From Chryseolinea serpens (GTDB taxonomy: Bacteria; Bacteroidota; Bacteroidia; Cytophagales; Cyclobacteriaceae), in contig NZ_FQWQ01000003.1 of assembly GCF_900129725.1 (NCBI RefSeq), positions 248,001-312,000 on the forward strand: a stretch of 64,000 bases of DNA. The letters are read 5' to 3'. The notes beneath the pieces were generated by a model, which was not told the DNA's origin, made no database searches, and was given only the letters and a program-made list of their open reading frames with translations. The translations under genes and the position numbers were made by a program. The stretch's first letter is position 1, and each line of letters opens with the position of its first letter. This document shows positions 14,513 through 22,595 of the stretch, one piece after another.

Positions 14513-17182
14513 TCACTCCGACCGCAGGTTCTTCGCCGGGTTGGCCAGGGCCGCCCGGATGGATTGGTAGCTCACCGTCGACAAGGCGATGAATATCGAC
14601 ATGGCACCCGCCAATACAAATACGTCCCAGGTGATAGGGATTTTATACGTGTAGTCGGCTAGCCAGGTCCGCATGAGATACCACGCCAGTGGCGTAGCGA
14701 TCACAATAGAGACGAAGACGAGCTTCACAAAATTCTGTGTGAGCAAACGAAAAATGCCTTGCGTAGTGGCGCCCAGCACAAGCCGAATACTGATCTCCTT
14801 GCTGCGTTGTTCGACCATAAAGGCAGAGAGTGCAAACAGACCGAGACAGGCCACAATGATGGCGAGCGTGGCAAAGCCTGCGAAGATGCGGCCCATGCGT
14901 TGCACGTCGTCGTACATGCGGGCGTAGCTTTCATCGAGGAAGCCATAGCGAAAAGGTTGGTGCGGCATGAATTTGTTCCATGCCTTCGTGAGCGATCCCA
15001 GCGTGGCCTGCATGTCCTTTGATTTTACCCTCACGGTCATGACGGAGTTGCCGCCCCCTTCGATCACCAAGGAAAGCGGTCTGATCTTTTCCTTCATCGA
15101 CTCAAAGTTGAAATCTTCGACTACACCGATGATCGTGAACGTCTGGGGACCATTCGTGATTTGCTCTCCCACCGGTTTTTTTAAACCGAATTCCTTGACA
15201 AACGCCTGGTTTACCACCGCCGCCTGCGAGTCGGAGGCAAGCTCCCGGTTGAAGTCGCGCCCCTCAACGATGCGCATCTTCATGGTGCTGATGTAATCGA
15301 CGTCGATACGCCATTTTTGTGAGGTAATAGGCAGGTCAGCTTTCTCGCGGCCTTTGCGCCAGAAGCCATATCCTTCGCGACTACCGCCATCTACGGGTAG
15401 GTAACTGCTGATGGAGACATGCTGCACATCCGCTAACCCCAGCAGTTCATCCCGGAAGGTGAGCTGTTGGTTATTCAATGTATGCGTGCCATAGAGAATG
15501 ACCACTTGCTCTTTATCAAAGCCGGTCTTTGTGGTGAGCAGGTAATTCATCTGACGATAAATGACCAAGGTTCCAATGATCAGGATGATGGAAGTGGTAA
15601 ACTGAAACACGACCATAGCGCTGCGCAGCCCTGAGCTTTTGCTTCCACGACTCACAATTCCCTTCAGCACATCGATGGGCTTGAAGGCCGATAGATAAAA
15701 AGATGGATAGAGGCCTGCTACCACACCGATAAAAAGCATGGCCACAACCAATGAAGGAAAGAACCACCACGACAGCCAGGGAATGGTGAGCGATTTTCCG
15801 GCCAGTGTGTTGAAGAACGGAAGGGTAGCCCAAACCATGAACAGGGCAATCGCGAATGATACAAGACTATAGAATACCGATTCCGTAAGGAACTGGGCGA
15901 TCAGATAGCCCCGAACCGAACCTGCCGTTTTGCGCAACCCGACTTCTTTGGCACGGTTCGCCGATTTGGCTGTAGACAAATTGATGAAGTTGATACAGGC
16001 TAGCAACAAGATAAATGTCGCGACACCGCCGAACAACCAAATGTAGCGGATGTCGCCATGCCGCATGTCATCATATATCCCGTTCGATTTCAGATAAATG
16101 TCTCCAACCGGTTGTAATCTGAATAAGTGATTCTTCTTTACATCCGCTGCCGATTGATCCCCCTGTTCTTCCAGGTATTTGATAAAATGCGTGTCGCGCA
16201 GGACGGTCATTTTCTGTTCGAGTGCGAGGGGATTCGCGCCCGATCGCAATTTGACATAGACATTGTAATTCCAGCAACACCAGCTACTTTGTTCACCCGA
16301 CCAGAATTCTTGTCCTGTCAACGTGATCAGAAAATCGTATTGAAAGTGCGTGTTTGCCGGCATGTCTTTCATCACGCCGCCGATCGTAAACAACCTGGAT
16401 TTGTCATCGTTGAGGATGATGCTTTTTCCGCGAGGATCTTCGTTCGGAAAATACTGATCCGCCTTGCGTTTGGAGAGTACAATGGTGTTAGGCTTATCGA
16501 GTGCTGTGGAGGTTGTGCCATAGACCATCGGAATTTCCAGGATCTCTAACAGGTCTGGATCGGCGTAACCAAAACCTTCTTCAAAATTATTCTCAACGGC
16601 GTCTTCACGACGGAACAAACCTTTCGTGCCAAAGCCCAACGAACCCGGCATAAGCCTGCCCGCTTTTTCCACTTCCGGAAAATCCGTTCGAAGAATGCCG
16701 GCAACGGGTGGGGGAATATTGACCCATCGGTCACCTTTTGGTCCTTTATATTCATTGTATAAACGAAAGATGCGATCCCCATCGGCATATTGCTGGTCAT
16801 AGCTCAGCTCCTGGCGAATGAAAAGAAAAATAACCAGGCACGTGGCCAATCCTAAAGCAAAGCCCCCGATGGTGATGCCGGCATACATCTTCTGGCGGGA
16901 CATGGTCCTCCAGGCGATCTTGAAATAGTTCTGAAACATGTCGCGTTGATTTAATGTGGATCGGTAATTTCTTTTTCGAAAAGCAAAAGGCTGCAGGAAT
17001 TGAATGACGTTGGCAACAAACAAAAGATCCGCGCTGCGTTTTCCGAGCTTTTCAACGCGGCGTTCGTAAAGTTCCTCCAGGTCGCCGAGCACGGCTTCCG
17101 CCAGGTGATCGCTGCAGAACCAGCGCAAGAAGCGCGTGGCCCATTTCGGCGGGGCTGGTTTAGGGTGAGTGCCGCCCTTCAT
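14513..17182 (-). CDS. FtsX/MacB-type ABC permease with N-terminal permease-prefix domain
   Basis: 889 residues from the ATG at 17182, whose ATGA overlaps the stop of the PadR gene. The first 75 residues (PPKWATRFLRWFCSDHL, GDLEELYERRVEKLG) form the Bacteroidota permease prefix domain. Then follow membrane helix 1 (about 100-120), a MacB-like periplasmic domain, FtsX block 1 (NLSTAKSANRAKEVGLRKT, about 400-560), a second periplasmic domain and FtsX block 2 (EQRSKEISIRLVLGATTQGI, about 770-880). It is the membrane half of a MacB-like exporter or mechanotransmission system; the ATPase is not encoded nearby. The upstream PadR regulator probably controls it. Substrate unknown; antimicrobial or envelope-stress roles are typical guesses. 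Confidence 0.93.
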   Translation of the reverse strand: MKGGTHPKPAPPKWATRFLRWFCSDHLAEAVLGDLEELYERRVEKLGKRSADLLFVANVIQFLQPFAFRKRNYRSTLNQRDMFQNYFKIAWRTMSRQKMYAGITIGGFALGLATCLVIFLFIRQELSYDQQYADGDRIFRLYNEYKGPKGDRWVNIPPPVAGILRTDFPEVEKAGRLMPGSLGFGTKGLFRREDAVENNFEEGFGYADPDLLEILEIPMVYGTTSTALDKPNTIVLSKRKADQYFPNEDPRGKSIILNDDKSRLFTIGGVMKDMPANTHFQYDFLITLTGQEFWSGEQSSWCCWNYNVYVKLRSGANPLALEQKMTVLRDTHFIKYLEEQGDQSAADVKKNHLFRLQPVGDIYLKSNGIYDDMRHGDIRYIWLFGGVATFILLLACINFINLSTAKSANRAKEVGLRKTAGSVRGYLIAQFLTESVFYSLVSFAIALFMVWATLPFFNTLAGKSLTIPWLSWWFFPSLVVAMLFIGVVAGLYPSFYLSAFKPIDVLKGIVSRGSKSSGLRSAMVVFQFTTSIILIIGTLVIYRQMNYLLTTKTGFDKEQVVILYGTHTLNNQQLTFRDELLGLADVQHVSISSYLPVDGGSREGYGFWRKGREKADLPITSQKWRIDVDYISTMKMRIVEGRDFNRELASDSQAAVVNQAFVKEFGLKKPVGEQITNGPQTFTIIGVVEDFNFESMKEKIRPLSLVIEGGGNSVMTVRVKSKDMQATLGSLTKAWNKFMPHQPFRYGFLDESYARMYDDVQRMGRIFAGFATLAIIVACLGLFALSAFMVEQRSKEISIRLVLGATTQGIFRLLTQNFVKLVFVSIVIATPLAWYLMRTWLADYTYKIPITWDVFVLAGAMSIFIALSTVSYQSIRAALANPAKNLRSE

Positions 17183-17517
17183 AGCTTCACGGTTTCCCAC
17201 ACGACTTTTGGGATCTCCTTCCACATGGCGTTGCGCAGTTCTTTGGCCTCCTGGAGCGCTTTCTTCCCGCCTTGGGTGAGTGTGTACAATCGTTTGTCTC
17301 TGCCGCCGCGTTGTTGCGTGCCTCCGCCCATGTGCGATTTGAGATAGCCCTTTTCTTCCAGGCGCACCAGCGTCTTGTGTACGGAGCTGATCATGATGTT
17401 GCGGCCTGTTTTCTTTTCCAATTCGTCTATGATGGCTAATCCGTAAGCGTCGCCAAATAAAATGCCCACCGCCAATAAGACCAGTTCTTCAAATTCGCCC
17501 AAATAGGTCCCTTTCAT
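17179..17517 (-). CDS. PadR-family transcriptional regulator
   Basis: 112 residues from ATG at 17517 (MKGTYLGEFEELVLL), chosen over a GTG five codons upstream because the paralogue at 26921 begins at the equivalent Met. It is a winged-helix PadR protein: FGDAYGLAIIDELEKKTGRN, then the recognition region SSVHKTLVRLEEKGYLKSH, and the wing GGTQQRGGRDKRLYTLTQGG. PadR proteins are usually dimeric repressors released by a drug or phenolic ligand. Its stop overlaps the start of the permease gene by four bases, so the two are translationally coupled. Confidence 0.93.
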   Translation of the reverse strand: MKGTYLGEFEELVLLAVGILFGDAYGLAIIDELEKKTGRNIMISSVHKTLVRLEEKGYLKSHMGGGTQQRGGRDKRLYTLTQGGKKALQEAKELRNAMWKEIPKVVWETVKL

Positions 17518-17680
17518 ATTTATATGTTTCACCTTTGCCTAAATATCAGCGTAAATCGGAAAGGTTACAATTTTTGTAAAGGAATTTTTTTTGAAGTCCT
17601 GTAGTCGGATGGGGTTGACCTGCGAGAAGTGTGCGTTTTCGGGATGGATCGTTCGTGTGGCCGGATGAAATGGGCAGGGG

Positions 17681-18130
17681 CTAAGCCGTCTTTTTTTCCA
17701 CGAGCGCTTTCAAGCCGTTCAGAACATTATCCCATCCCTGCACGGACTTCTCATACCTTGTCTCGGCCCCGTCTCCCGCGCCCACGTCGTCTGTGATGGA
17801 CACAACGGTTTCGCCATTCTGGTATTCTAAGCGGTCCGTTACGGTCGAGGTGCTGTCCGGATGCTTGTCCTCGGAATTCTTCAACGTGTATTGTAAGAGT
17901 CTTTCCGGTTCGATGGCCAGGATCTCACCGCGCAATTCGATCTTTTTTGACATGACGTGGCCTTTAAAGGTGATGGCGCGGCCTGGTTTCCAATCGGAGA
18001 TCACTTCGCAGTTGAAAAAGTACTCTTTTGTTTTTTCAGGATTGGTCAGCGCATCCCAAACCTGTGCAGGGGTTCCTTTTATGCGAATACTTTTGTTGAC
18101 AACATGGTTGCCGGCGATGGTTGTTTTCAT
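17681..18130 (-). CDS. AHSA1-like SRPBCC domain protein
   Basis: 149 residues from the ATG at 18130, where the conserved domain begins; the frame is open upstream but that part shows no family features. The START/Bet v1-like domain contains VNKSIRIKGTPAQVWDALTNPE, a typical first strand and helix, then EYFFNCEVISDWKPGRAI and the C-terminal helix SVQGWDNVLNGLKALVEKK. These proteins bind hydrophobic ligands or act as Hsp90-activator-like modules; in bacteria the ligands are mostly unknown. It is followed in the genome by a VOC protein on the same strand upstream, a common pairing of small stress-related genes. Confidence 0.9.
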   Translation of the reverse strand: MKTTIAGNHVVNKSIRIKGTPAQVWDALTNPEKTKEYFFNCEVISDWKPGRAITFKGHVMSKKIELRGEILAIEPERLLQYTLKNSEDKHPDSTSTVTDRLEYQNGETVVSITDDVGAGDGAETRYEKSVQGWDNVLNGLKALVEKKTA

Positions 18131-18316
18131 AAAAAGATTTTTTTTGTGGTGGATGACTTTTTCCTTCTCCCTGAGACTAACAATCTGCCATCGGCAATGT
18201 TCGTGGAACGCAGCGATGCTAAGAAAAGAACGCCGCAGGGAAGCAACGTTTTGCTTTCCATGCGGCGTAAATTCCACAAAGTGCGAGGTTATGACATTCC
18301 TTTCCGGGGAACCCGC

Positions 18317-19228
18317 TTATCCTGCATACTCTTTTTCCAAAGTAGCCAGATCGTATTTCCGCATTTTCAAAAAGGCATTCATCACTCTTCCCTTTTTCTT
18401 CGGATCGGGATCGATAAGCATCTCCCCGAGTTGCACCGGCGCAACTTCCCAAGACAAACCAAATTTATCCTTCAACCACCCGCACATGCTTTCCTTGCCA
18501 CCGGCCGTGAGTTTCTTCCAGTAGTTATCGATCTCTGCTTGCGTTTCACAGTTCACGACCAGCGCAATGCCTTCGTTGAATTCGAAATCGTGTTGCAAGC
18601 CGCCATCCATGGCCATAAACGTTTGGCCGGCCAGTTTGAAACGGGCATGCATCACTTTGCCTTCATGACCGTCGATCTCCGGACCATAGCGCTGAATGGT
18701 TTCGATGGAGGAATTTTCAAACACGGTGGTGTAGAACTTGACGGCCTCTTCCGCTTTTCCAAATTGATTGCCGACATACATCACCATGGGCGTTATTCGT
18801 TGACCGACGTCTTTCACGCTGCCCAGGTTGAGTTGCCACGACAATCCGTAGCGGTCGCTGACCCAGCCCCACTTTTCACTCCAGTCATATTTGTCCAGCG
18901 GCATCATCACGGTTCCATCCTTTGAAAGCGCCTTCCAGAGTTTTGTGATTTCCGCTTCCGTCTCGCAAACCGTGAATAAGGATATGGTCGGATTCATTTT
19001 GAAGAGCGGTCCCCCGTTGGTGCCCATGAACTCCTGGCCGTCGAGGTTGAAGGTTACCGTGAGCACCTGTCCCTCGGGTTGGTGGTGAACTTCATAGCCT
19101 TCTTTGCCATAGCGTGCAATAACTCCGACGTGTGAGTTGGGAAAAAGCGACGTATAAAAATTTGCTGCTTCTTCGGCCTGGGTGTCGAACCACAACCCCG
19201 TGGCGATTCGTTTGGTGATTTTTGTCAT
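18317..19228 (-). CDS. Tandem PhnB-like VOC protein
   Basis: 303 residues from the ATG at 19228; the longer open frame has no family signal. Two VOC domains lie in tandem: about 1-135 (ATGLWFDTQAEEAANFYTSLF, GQEFMGTNGGP, WGWVSDRYGLSWQ) and about 145-285 (PMVMYVGNQFGKAEEAVKFY, GQTFMAMDGG, CGWLKDKFGLSWEV). Both match the PhnB/3-demethylubiquinone-9 3-methyltransferase-like group; DRYGLSWQ and DKFGLSWEV are the hallmark. The C-terminal tail GRVMNAFLKMRKYDLATLEKEY is also typical. Reaction unknown; the name in databases is inherited from one E. coli enzyme. A similar single-domain protein is at 56436. Confidence 0.9.
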   Translation of the reverse strand: MTKITKRIATGLWFDTQAEEAANFYTSLFPNSHVGVIARYGKEGYEVHHQPEGQVLTVTFNLDGQEFMGTNGGPLFKMNPTISLFTVCETEAEITKLWKALSKDGTVMMPLDKYDWSEKWGWVSDRYGLSWQLNLGSVKDVGQRITPMVMYVGNQFGKAEEAVKFYTTVFENSSIETIQRYGPEIDGHEGKVMHARFKLAGQTFMAMDGGLQHDFEFNEGIALVVNCETQAEIDNYWKKLTAGGKESMCGWLKDKFGLSWEVAPVQLGEMLIDPDPKKKGRVMNAFLKMRKYDLATLEKEYAG

Positions 19229-19468
19229 GGTTAAATTTGTTTTTTTATGAATGATATAATCTAGTAGCTGTGCTGAACCAGTGCGGCGAACCGTTTGGTG
19301 ATTCATACTCCGCGTCGTTGTGCCATTCAAAGGTAGGGTAGGGGACGCTTTTGACGACGTCCTGAAAACGTCAACTTAAGGGGGCAGATGCGTCAGAAAA
19401 ATTGTCGCGCCTCCACCGGATATATAATAACCCAACGATCATACCTGGAAACTGTTTAAATTCCCTCC

Positions 19469-20746
19469 ATGAACCTCGTGAGACTACTCCCCCTGCTCTT
19501 CATCGCCGCGATGGCGTGCAAGCGCCCTGAACAAACCAGTCAATCCTTTACAGCCTACACCGGCGCCACCATTATCGATGGCAGTGGCTCCACCCCGATC
19601 CAGGATGGCGTGCTCTTGATTTCCAATGGGCGCGTGGTGGCTGTGGGTACAAAGGAAAATGTGAAAATTCCGGAGCATGCCACGGTCCACGATGTAATGG
19701 GCAAAACCATTATCCCCGGATTGATCAACGCCCATGGTCACGTGGGCGACGTGAAGGGTATTGAAGGCGGCCATTATTCGAAAGAAAATATTATCGACAA
19801 TCTGTCGATCTATGCCCGCTATGGCATCACCACGGTGGTGAGCCTGGGCGGCGACAAACCGGAAGCGGAAATGCTGCGGGCGGTGAACGATACCACCAAC
19901 ACAGCGCACGCCCGCTTATTTATTGCCGGTGAAATTATCAATGGCAAAACACCGGAGGAAGCCATGGCCGTGGCCGATAGCAACCACCACATGGGGGTCG
20001 ACATCATGAAGATCAGGGTGGACGACAATCTCGGGACTTCGCCGAAAATGCCCGAGGAAATTTATCGCGCCGCCATCAAACGCGCACACGAACTCGGCTA
20101 CAAAATGGCCACCCACATGTACTACCTCGACGACGCCCGCAAACTGCTCGACGCCGGCTCCGACATGATGGCCCACAGCGTTCGCGACCTCCCCGTAGAC
20201 GATGCCTTTATTCAACTGATCAAACAAAAGAAAGCCTGCTATTGTCCAACCTTAACCCGCGAACTTTCCACCTTTGTCTATGAGGATACGGCCGAATTTT
20301 TCTCCGATCCGTTCTTCTTGCGCGAATACGACACGACCACCATCAAACCCCTGTTGGATCCTGCGCGCCAAAAAAAAATGCGCGACAGCAAAAGCGCGCA
20401 AACGTATAAGAAACAATTGCCCGTAGCCAAAGCCAATCTCAAAATCCTTTGCAACCAGGACGTTCCCATTGTTTTTGGAACCGACAGCGGCGTGCCCACC
20501 CGATTTATCGGCTACTTCGAACACATAGAAATGAGCATGATGGCCGACGCCGGTCTCACACCCCAACAGATTCTCTTGTCGGCGACAAAGAACCCTGCAG
20601 AATACCTGGGCCTGAAGGACGTGGGCACACTGGTTCCTGGCCACTGGGCCGACTTCCTGGTGTTGGATGCCGATCCCTTGAGCGATATAAAAAATCTGAG
20701 AGAAATAAATGCTGTTTTTATCGCAGGGCACGAGGTTAGTCGCTAG
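19469..20746 (+). CDS. Amidohydrolase-family lipoprotein (imidazolonepropionase-like)
   Basis: 425 residues. The signal LLPLLFIAAMAC gives a lipidated Cys near residue 17, so the enzyme is membrane-tethered in the periplasm or at the surface. The metal-dependent amidohydrolase barrel shows GLINAHGHVGD with the HxH metal pair, the His of ATHMYYLDDARKLLDAG and AHSVRDLPVD, and the catalytic Asp in FGTDSGVPTRF. The small beta-sandwich is split between the N-terminus (ATIIDGSGSTPIQDGVLLIS) and C-terminus (LVPGHWADFLVLDADPLSDI). Substrates of such secreted family members include cyclic amides, dipeptides and prolidase-like substrates; none can be assigned here. Stands alone, with a hairpin at 20766-20796 after the stop. 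Confidence 0.9.
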   Translation: MNLVRLLPLLFIAAMACKRPEQTSQSFTAYTGATIIDGSGSTPIQDGVLLISNGRVVAVGTKENVKIPEHATVHDVMGKTIIPGLINAHGHVGDVKGIEGGHYSKENIIDNLSIYARYGITTVVSLGGDKPEAEMLRAVNDTTNTAHARLFIAGEIINGKTPEEAMAVADSNHHMGVDIMKIRVDDNLGTSPKMPEEIYRAAIKRAHELGYKMATHMYYLDDARKLLDAGSDMMAHSVRDLPVDDAFIQLIKQKKACYCPTLTRELSTFVYEDTAEFFSDPFFLREYDTTTIKPLLDPARQKKMRDSKSAQTYKKQLPVAKANLKILCNQDVPIVFGTDSGVPTRFIGYFEHIEMSMMADAGLTPQQILLSATKNPAEYLGLKDVGTLVPGHWADFLVLDADPLSDIKNLREINAVFIAGHEVSR

Positions 20747-20765
20747 ATCAAGGCCTCCGAAATCG

Positions 20766-20796
20766 CAACGCCGTGGACATGTAGTTAACGGCGTTG
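20766..20796 (+). terminator. Hairpin after amidohydrolase gene
   Basis: CAACGCCGT at 20766-20774 pairs with ACGGCGTTG at 20788-20796 over a 13-base loop, 20 bases after the stop. AGGCCT hexamers lie on both sides and could extend the stem. No long T-run follows, so this is a moderate terminator call. Confidence 0.45.
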
Positions 20797-20900
20797 AAAG
20801 GCCTCGGTGCTTCTTTGAACGGACAAACAAGATAAGGTTAAGATTGGTTAATATTGCGGACTTTTAGTGTGCGCATATACACTCACAGACAGTTGAGGAT

Positions 20901-20914
20901 GTATCGTACGATAC
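20901..20914. promoter_or_regulatory. Perfect 14-bp palindrome upstream of DUF4382 gene
   Basis: GTATCGTACGATAC is a perfect palindrome 69 bases before the ATG at 20983. It is followed by CCTTT-ATACTG-AAAGG and by GTATG repeats, so the stretch 20901-20950 looks like a regulator-binding region. Which protein binds is unknown. Confidence 0.45.
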
Positions 20915-20982
20915 CTTTATACTGAAAGGAGTATGTATGAAAGGTGTATGCTAAAAGATTAACCCCGACAACTATGACGACT

Positions 20983-21756
20983 ATGAAAAAACTATTTCAG
21001 ATATTCTGCGTGCTGCTGATCGCGACGGCTTGTAGCAACTCCGACAGCAACGAAAATGCGCAACTCGAGATTCGATTGACCGACGCCCCCGGCGACTATG
21101 AAGAAGTGAACATCGACATCCAATCCGTAGAGATCAACGCCAGCGATACCGAATCGGATTCGGGATGGAAAACAATTGAAGTACACCAAGGCGTTTACAA
21201 CCTGCTCAAACTCACCAACGGGTTGGACACCGTGTTGAGCCATGTGGAACTTCCCGCAGGTCATATCTCCCAGATCAGACTGATACTGGGTGAAAATAAC
21301 AGCGTGAAAAAGAACGGCATTATAACTCCCTTGAAAACACCCAGCGCCCAGCAGTCGGGTTTAAAAGTAAAAGTGAATGCCGACCTCACGCCGGGCATTA
21401 CCTACACCATTCTACTCGACTTCGACGCAGCGCGTTCTGTTGTTGAAAAAGGCAACGGCGGCTTCAATCTCAAGCCGGTGATCCGCGGCGTGAGTGAAGC
21501 TACCAGTGGTGCCATTAAAGGAGTGATTGTGCCCGCCATTTCAAAACCTGCGATCTTCGCCGTGAACATGAGTGGCGACACTGTGGCCACAACGTACAGC
21601 GATACTACCTCGGGTAACTTCTTATTGCGCGGCATCGCCCCGGGCACCTATACATTAAAGATTAGCCCTAAACCGACTTATCAACCCACAGAGAAACCAG
21701 CCGTATCGGTATCTCTGGGAGTGGTAACGGATGTCGGCGTCGTCAATGTTCCTTAG
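20983..21756 (+). CDS. DUF4382 domain lipoprotein
   Basis: 257 residues from the ATG at 20983, chosen because MKKLFQIFCVLLIATAC then forms a clean lipoprotein signal (Cys about 17). The DUF4382 domain spans about 25-165, starting LEIRLTDAPGDYEEVNIDIQSVEI and with GVYNLLKLTNGLDTVLSHVELPAGHISQIRLILG, the family core. A carboxypeptidase-regulatory-like beta-sandwich follows (about 175-257), ending GNFLLRGIAPGTYTLKISP. Such proteins are exposed on the surface or in the periplasm and are of unknown function, probably binding or structural. The palindrome at 20901-20914 may be its operator. It is convergent with the DUF4242 lipoprotein gene, with a shared terminator. Confidence 0.88.
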   Translation: MKKLFQIFCVLLIATACSNSDSNENAQLEIRLTDAPGDYEEVNIDIQSVEINASDTESDSGWKTIEVHQGVYNLLKLTNGLDTVLSHVELPAGHISQIRLILGENNSVKKNGIITPLKTPSAQQSGLKVKVNADLTPGITYTILLDFDAARSVVEKGNGGFNLKPVIRGVSEATSGAIKGVIVPAISKPAIFAVNMSGDTVATTYSDTTSGNFLLRGIAPGTYTLKISPKPTYQPTEKPAVSVSLGVVTDVGVVNVP

Positions 21757-21785
21757 CATAAAAACAAACGACACCTAAGCATACA

Positions 21786-21816
21786 AAGAGGGCTGCACTA
21801 CAAAGGCAGCCCTCTT
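21786..21816. terminator. Bidirectional terminator
   Basis: AAGAGGGCTGC at 21786-21796 pairs perfectly with GCAGCCCTCTT at 21806-21816 over a 9-base loop; TTTTAC follows on the plus strand and AAA precedes it (T-run on the minus strand). It sits between two convergent genes and fits both. Confidence 0.85.
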
Positions 21817-21861
21817 TTACTATTAACAATTCACTTCCATGGAAGTCTCTGATTTCCGCGC

Positions 21862-22476
21862 TTAATTCCCCTGCTTCACCAGGTGCACTTCGTCGGGGAT
21901 AAGGCCATGCGCTTCTTTGTGCGTGTTCACCATGGCGGCCGAGTCGGGCGCTTCGGCCAGGCACATCACCACGCCTGATTTTTCATCTACCCAATAGTTG
22001 ATCAGGTTCACATCGTATTTGCCTTGAACGGCCAGGTCTTTCACGTGCGCGTCGGCGACGGCTTTGGCCGTTACATTGCCGGCACCGAGATGGTGAACGT
22101 CGAGAAAGAGTGAACCATGCGACTGGGCCGCAGCGGCAGTCCCACTGGTGACGAGTTCGATCAGGTCGGGTACAAGGCCATGCGCTTGTTGGTGTGTCTT
22201 ATAGATGGCGGAATCGTTAGGTGATTCAGAGAGGCAATACACTTTGCCTTTCATTTCGTCCACCCAATAGCTTAGAAAACTCACACCAAATTTGTCTTGC
22301 GTTGCCAGATCTTTCTGGTGGGCACCGGCCACGTCGGCGGCCGTTACTTTACCGGGCTCCAGGTTGTGTACATCGATGTAAAGCTGTCGTTCGACTGGTT
22401 TAGGCTGTTGGACATTCGTGGAACAAGCACCCAAAACCAGGGCCAGGGAGAGGAAAACAATACAGGTCTTTTTCAT
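21862..22476 (-). CDS. Lipoprotein with two DUF4242 domains
   Basis: 204 residues. The signal CIVFLSLALVLGAC gives a lipidated Cys near residue 18. Two homologous DUF4242 ferredoxin-like domains follow: about 30-110 (LYIDVHNLEPGKVTAADVAGAH, FLSYWVDEMKGKVYCLSESP, HGLVPDLIELV) and about 120-204 (LFLDVHHLGAGNVTAKAVADAH, LINYWVDEKSGVVMCLAEAP, HGLIPDEVHLV). Each keeps the conserved His, Asp and Cys positions of the family, which includes a nickel-binding Streptomyces protein. It is divergent from the LuxR/ATPase regulator at 22596; a third DUF4242 protein lies beyond that regulator, so the three probably belong together. Confidence 0.88.
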   Translation of the reverse strand: MKKTCIVFLSLALVLGACSTNVQQPKPVERQLYIDVHNLEPGKVTAADVAGAHQKDLATQDKFGVSFLSYWVDEMKGKVYCLSESPNDSAIYKTHQQAHGLVPDLIELVTSGTAAAAQSHGSLFLDVHHLGAGNVTAKAVADAHVKDLAVQGKYDVNLINYWVDEKSGVVMCLAEAPDSAAMVNTHKEAHGLIPDEVHLVKQGN

Positions 22477-22549
22477 TTTTCGTGATTTAGTTTTAACTAG
22501 GACAAAGGAAATTCAAGGGAAAGCAAATCTCATCGGAGGTTTTCCCCGT

Positions 22550-22580
22550 TTTAGTATTCCGGTTCCCTATTTTTACTAAA
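22550..22580. promoter_or_regulatory. Short inverted repeat in divergent promoter region
   Basis: TTTAGTA at 22550-22556 and TACTAAA at 22574-22580 form an inverted repeat 16 bases before the regulator start, in the 119-base gap shared with the DUF4242 lipoprotein. Centre-to-centre spacing is 24 bases. A binding site for the regulator itself is possible; 7-base arms in AT-rich DNA could also be chance. Confidence 0.3.
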
Positions 22581-22595
22581 CCCTCTCTTCGCAAC

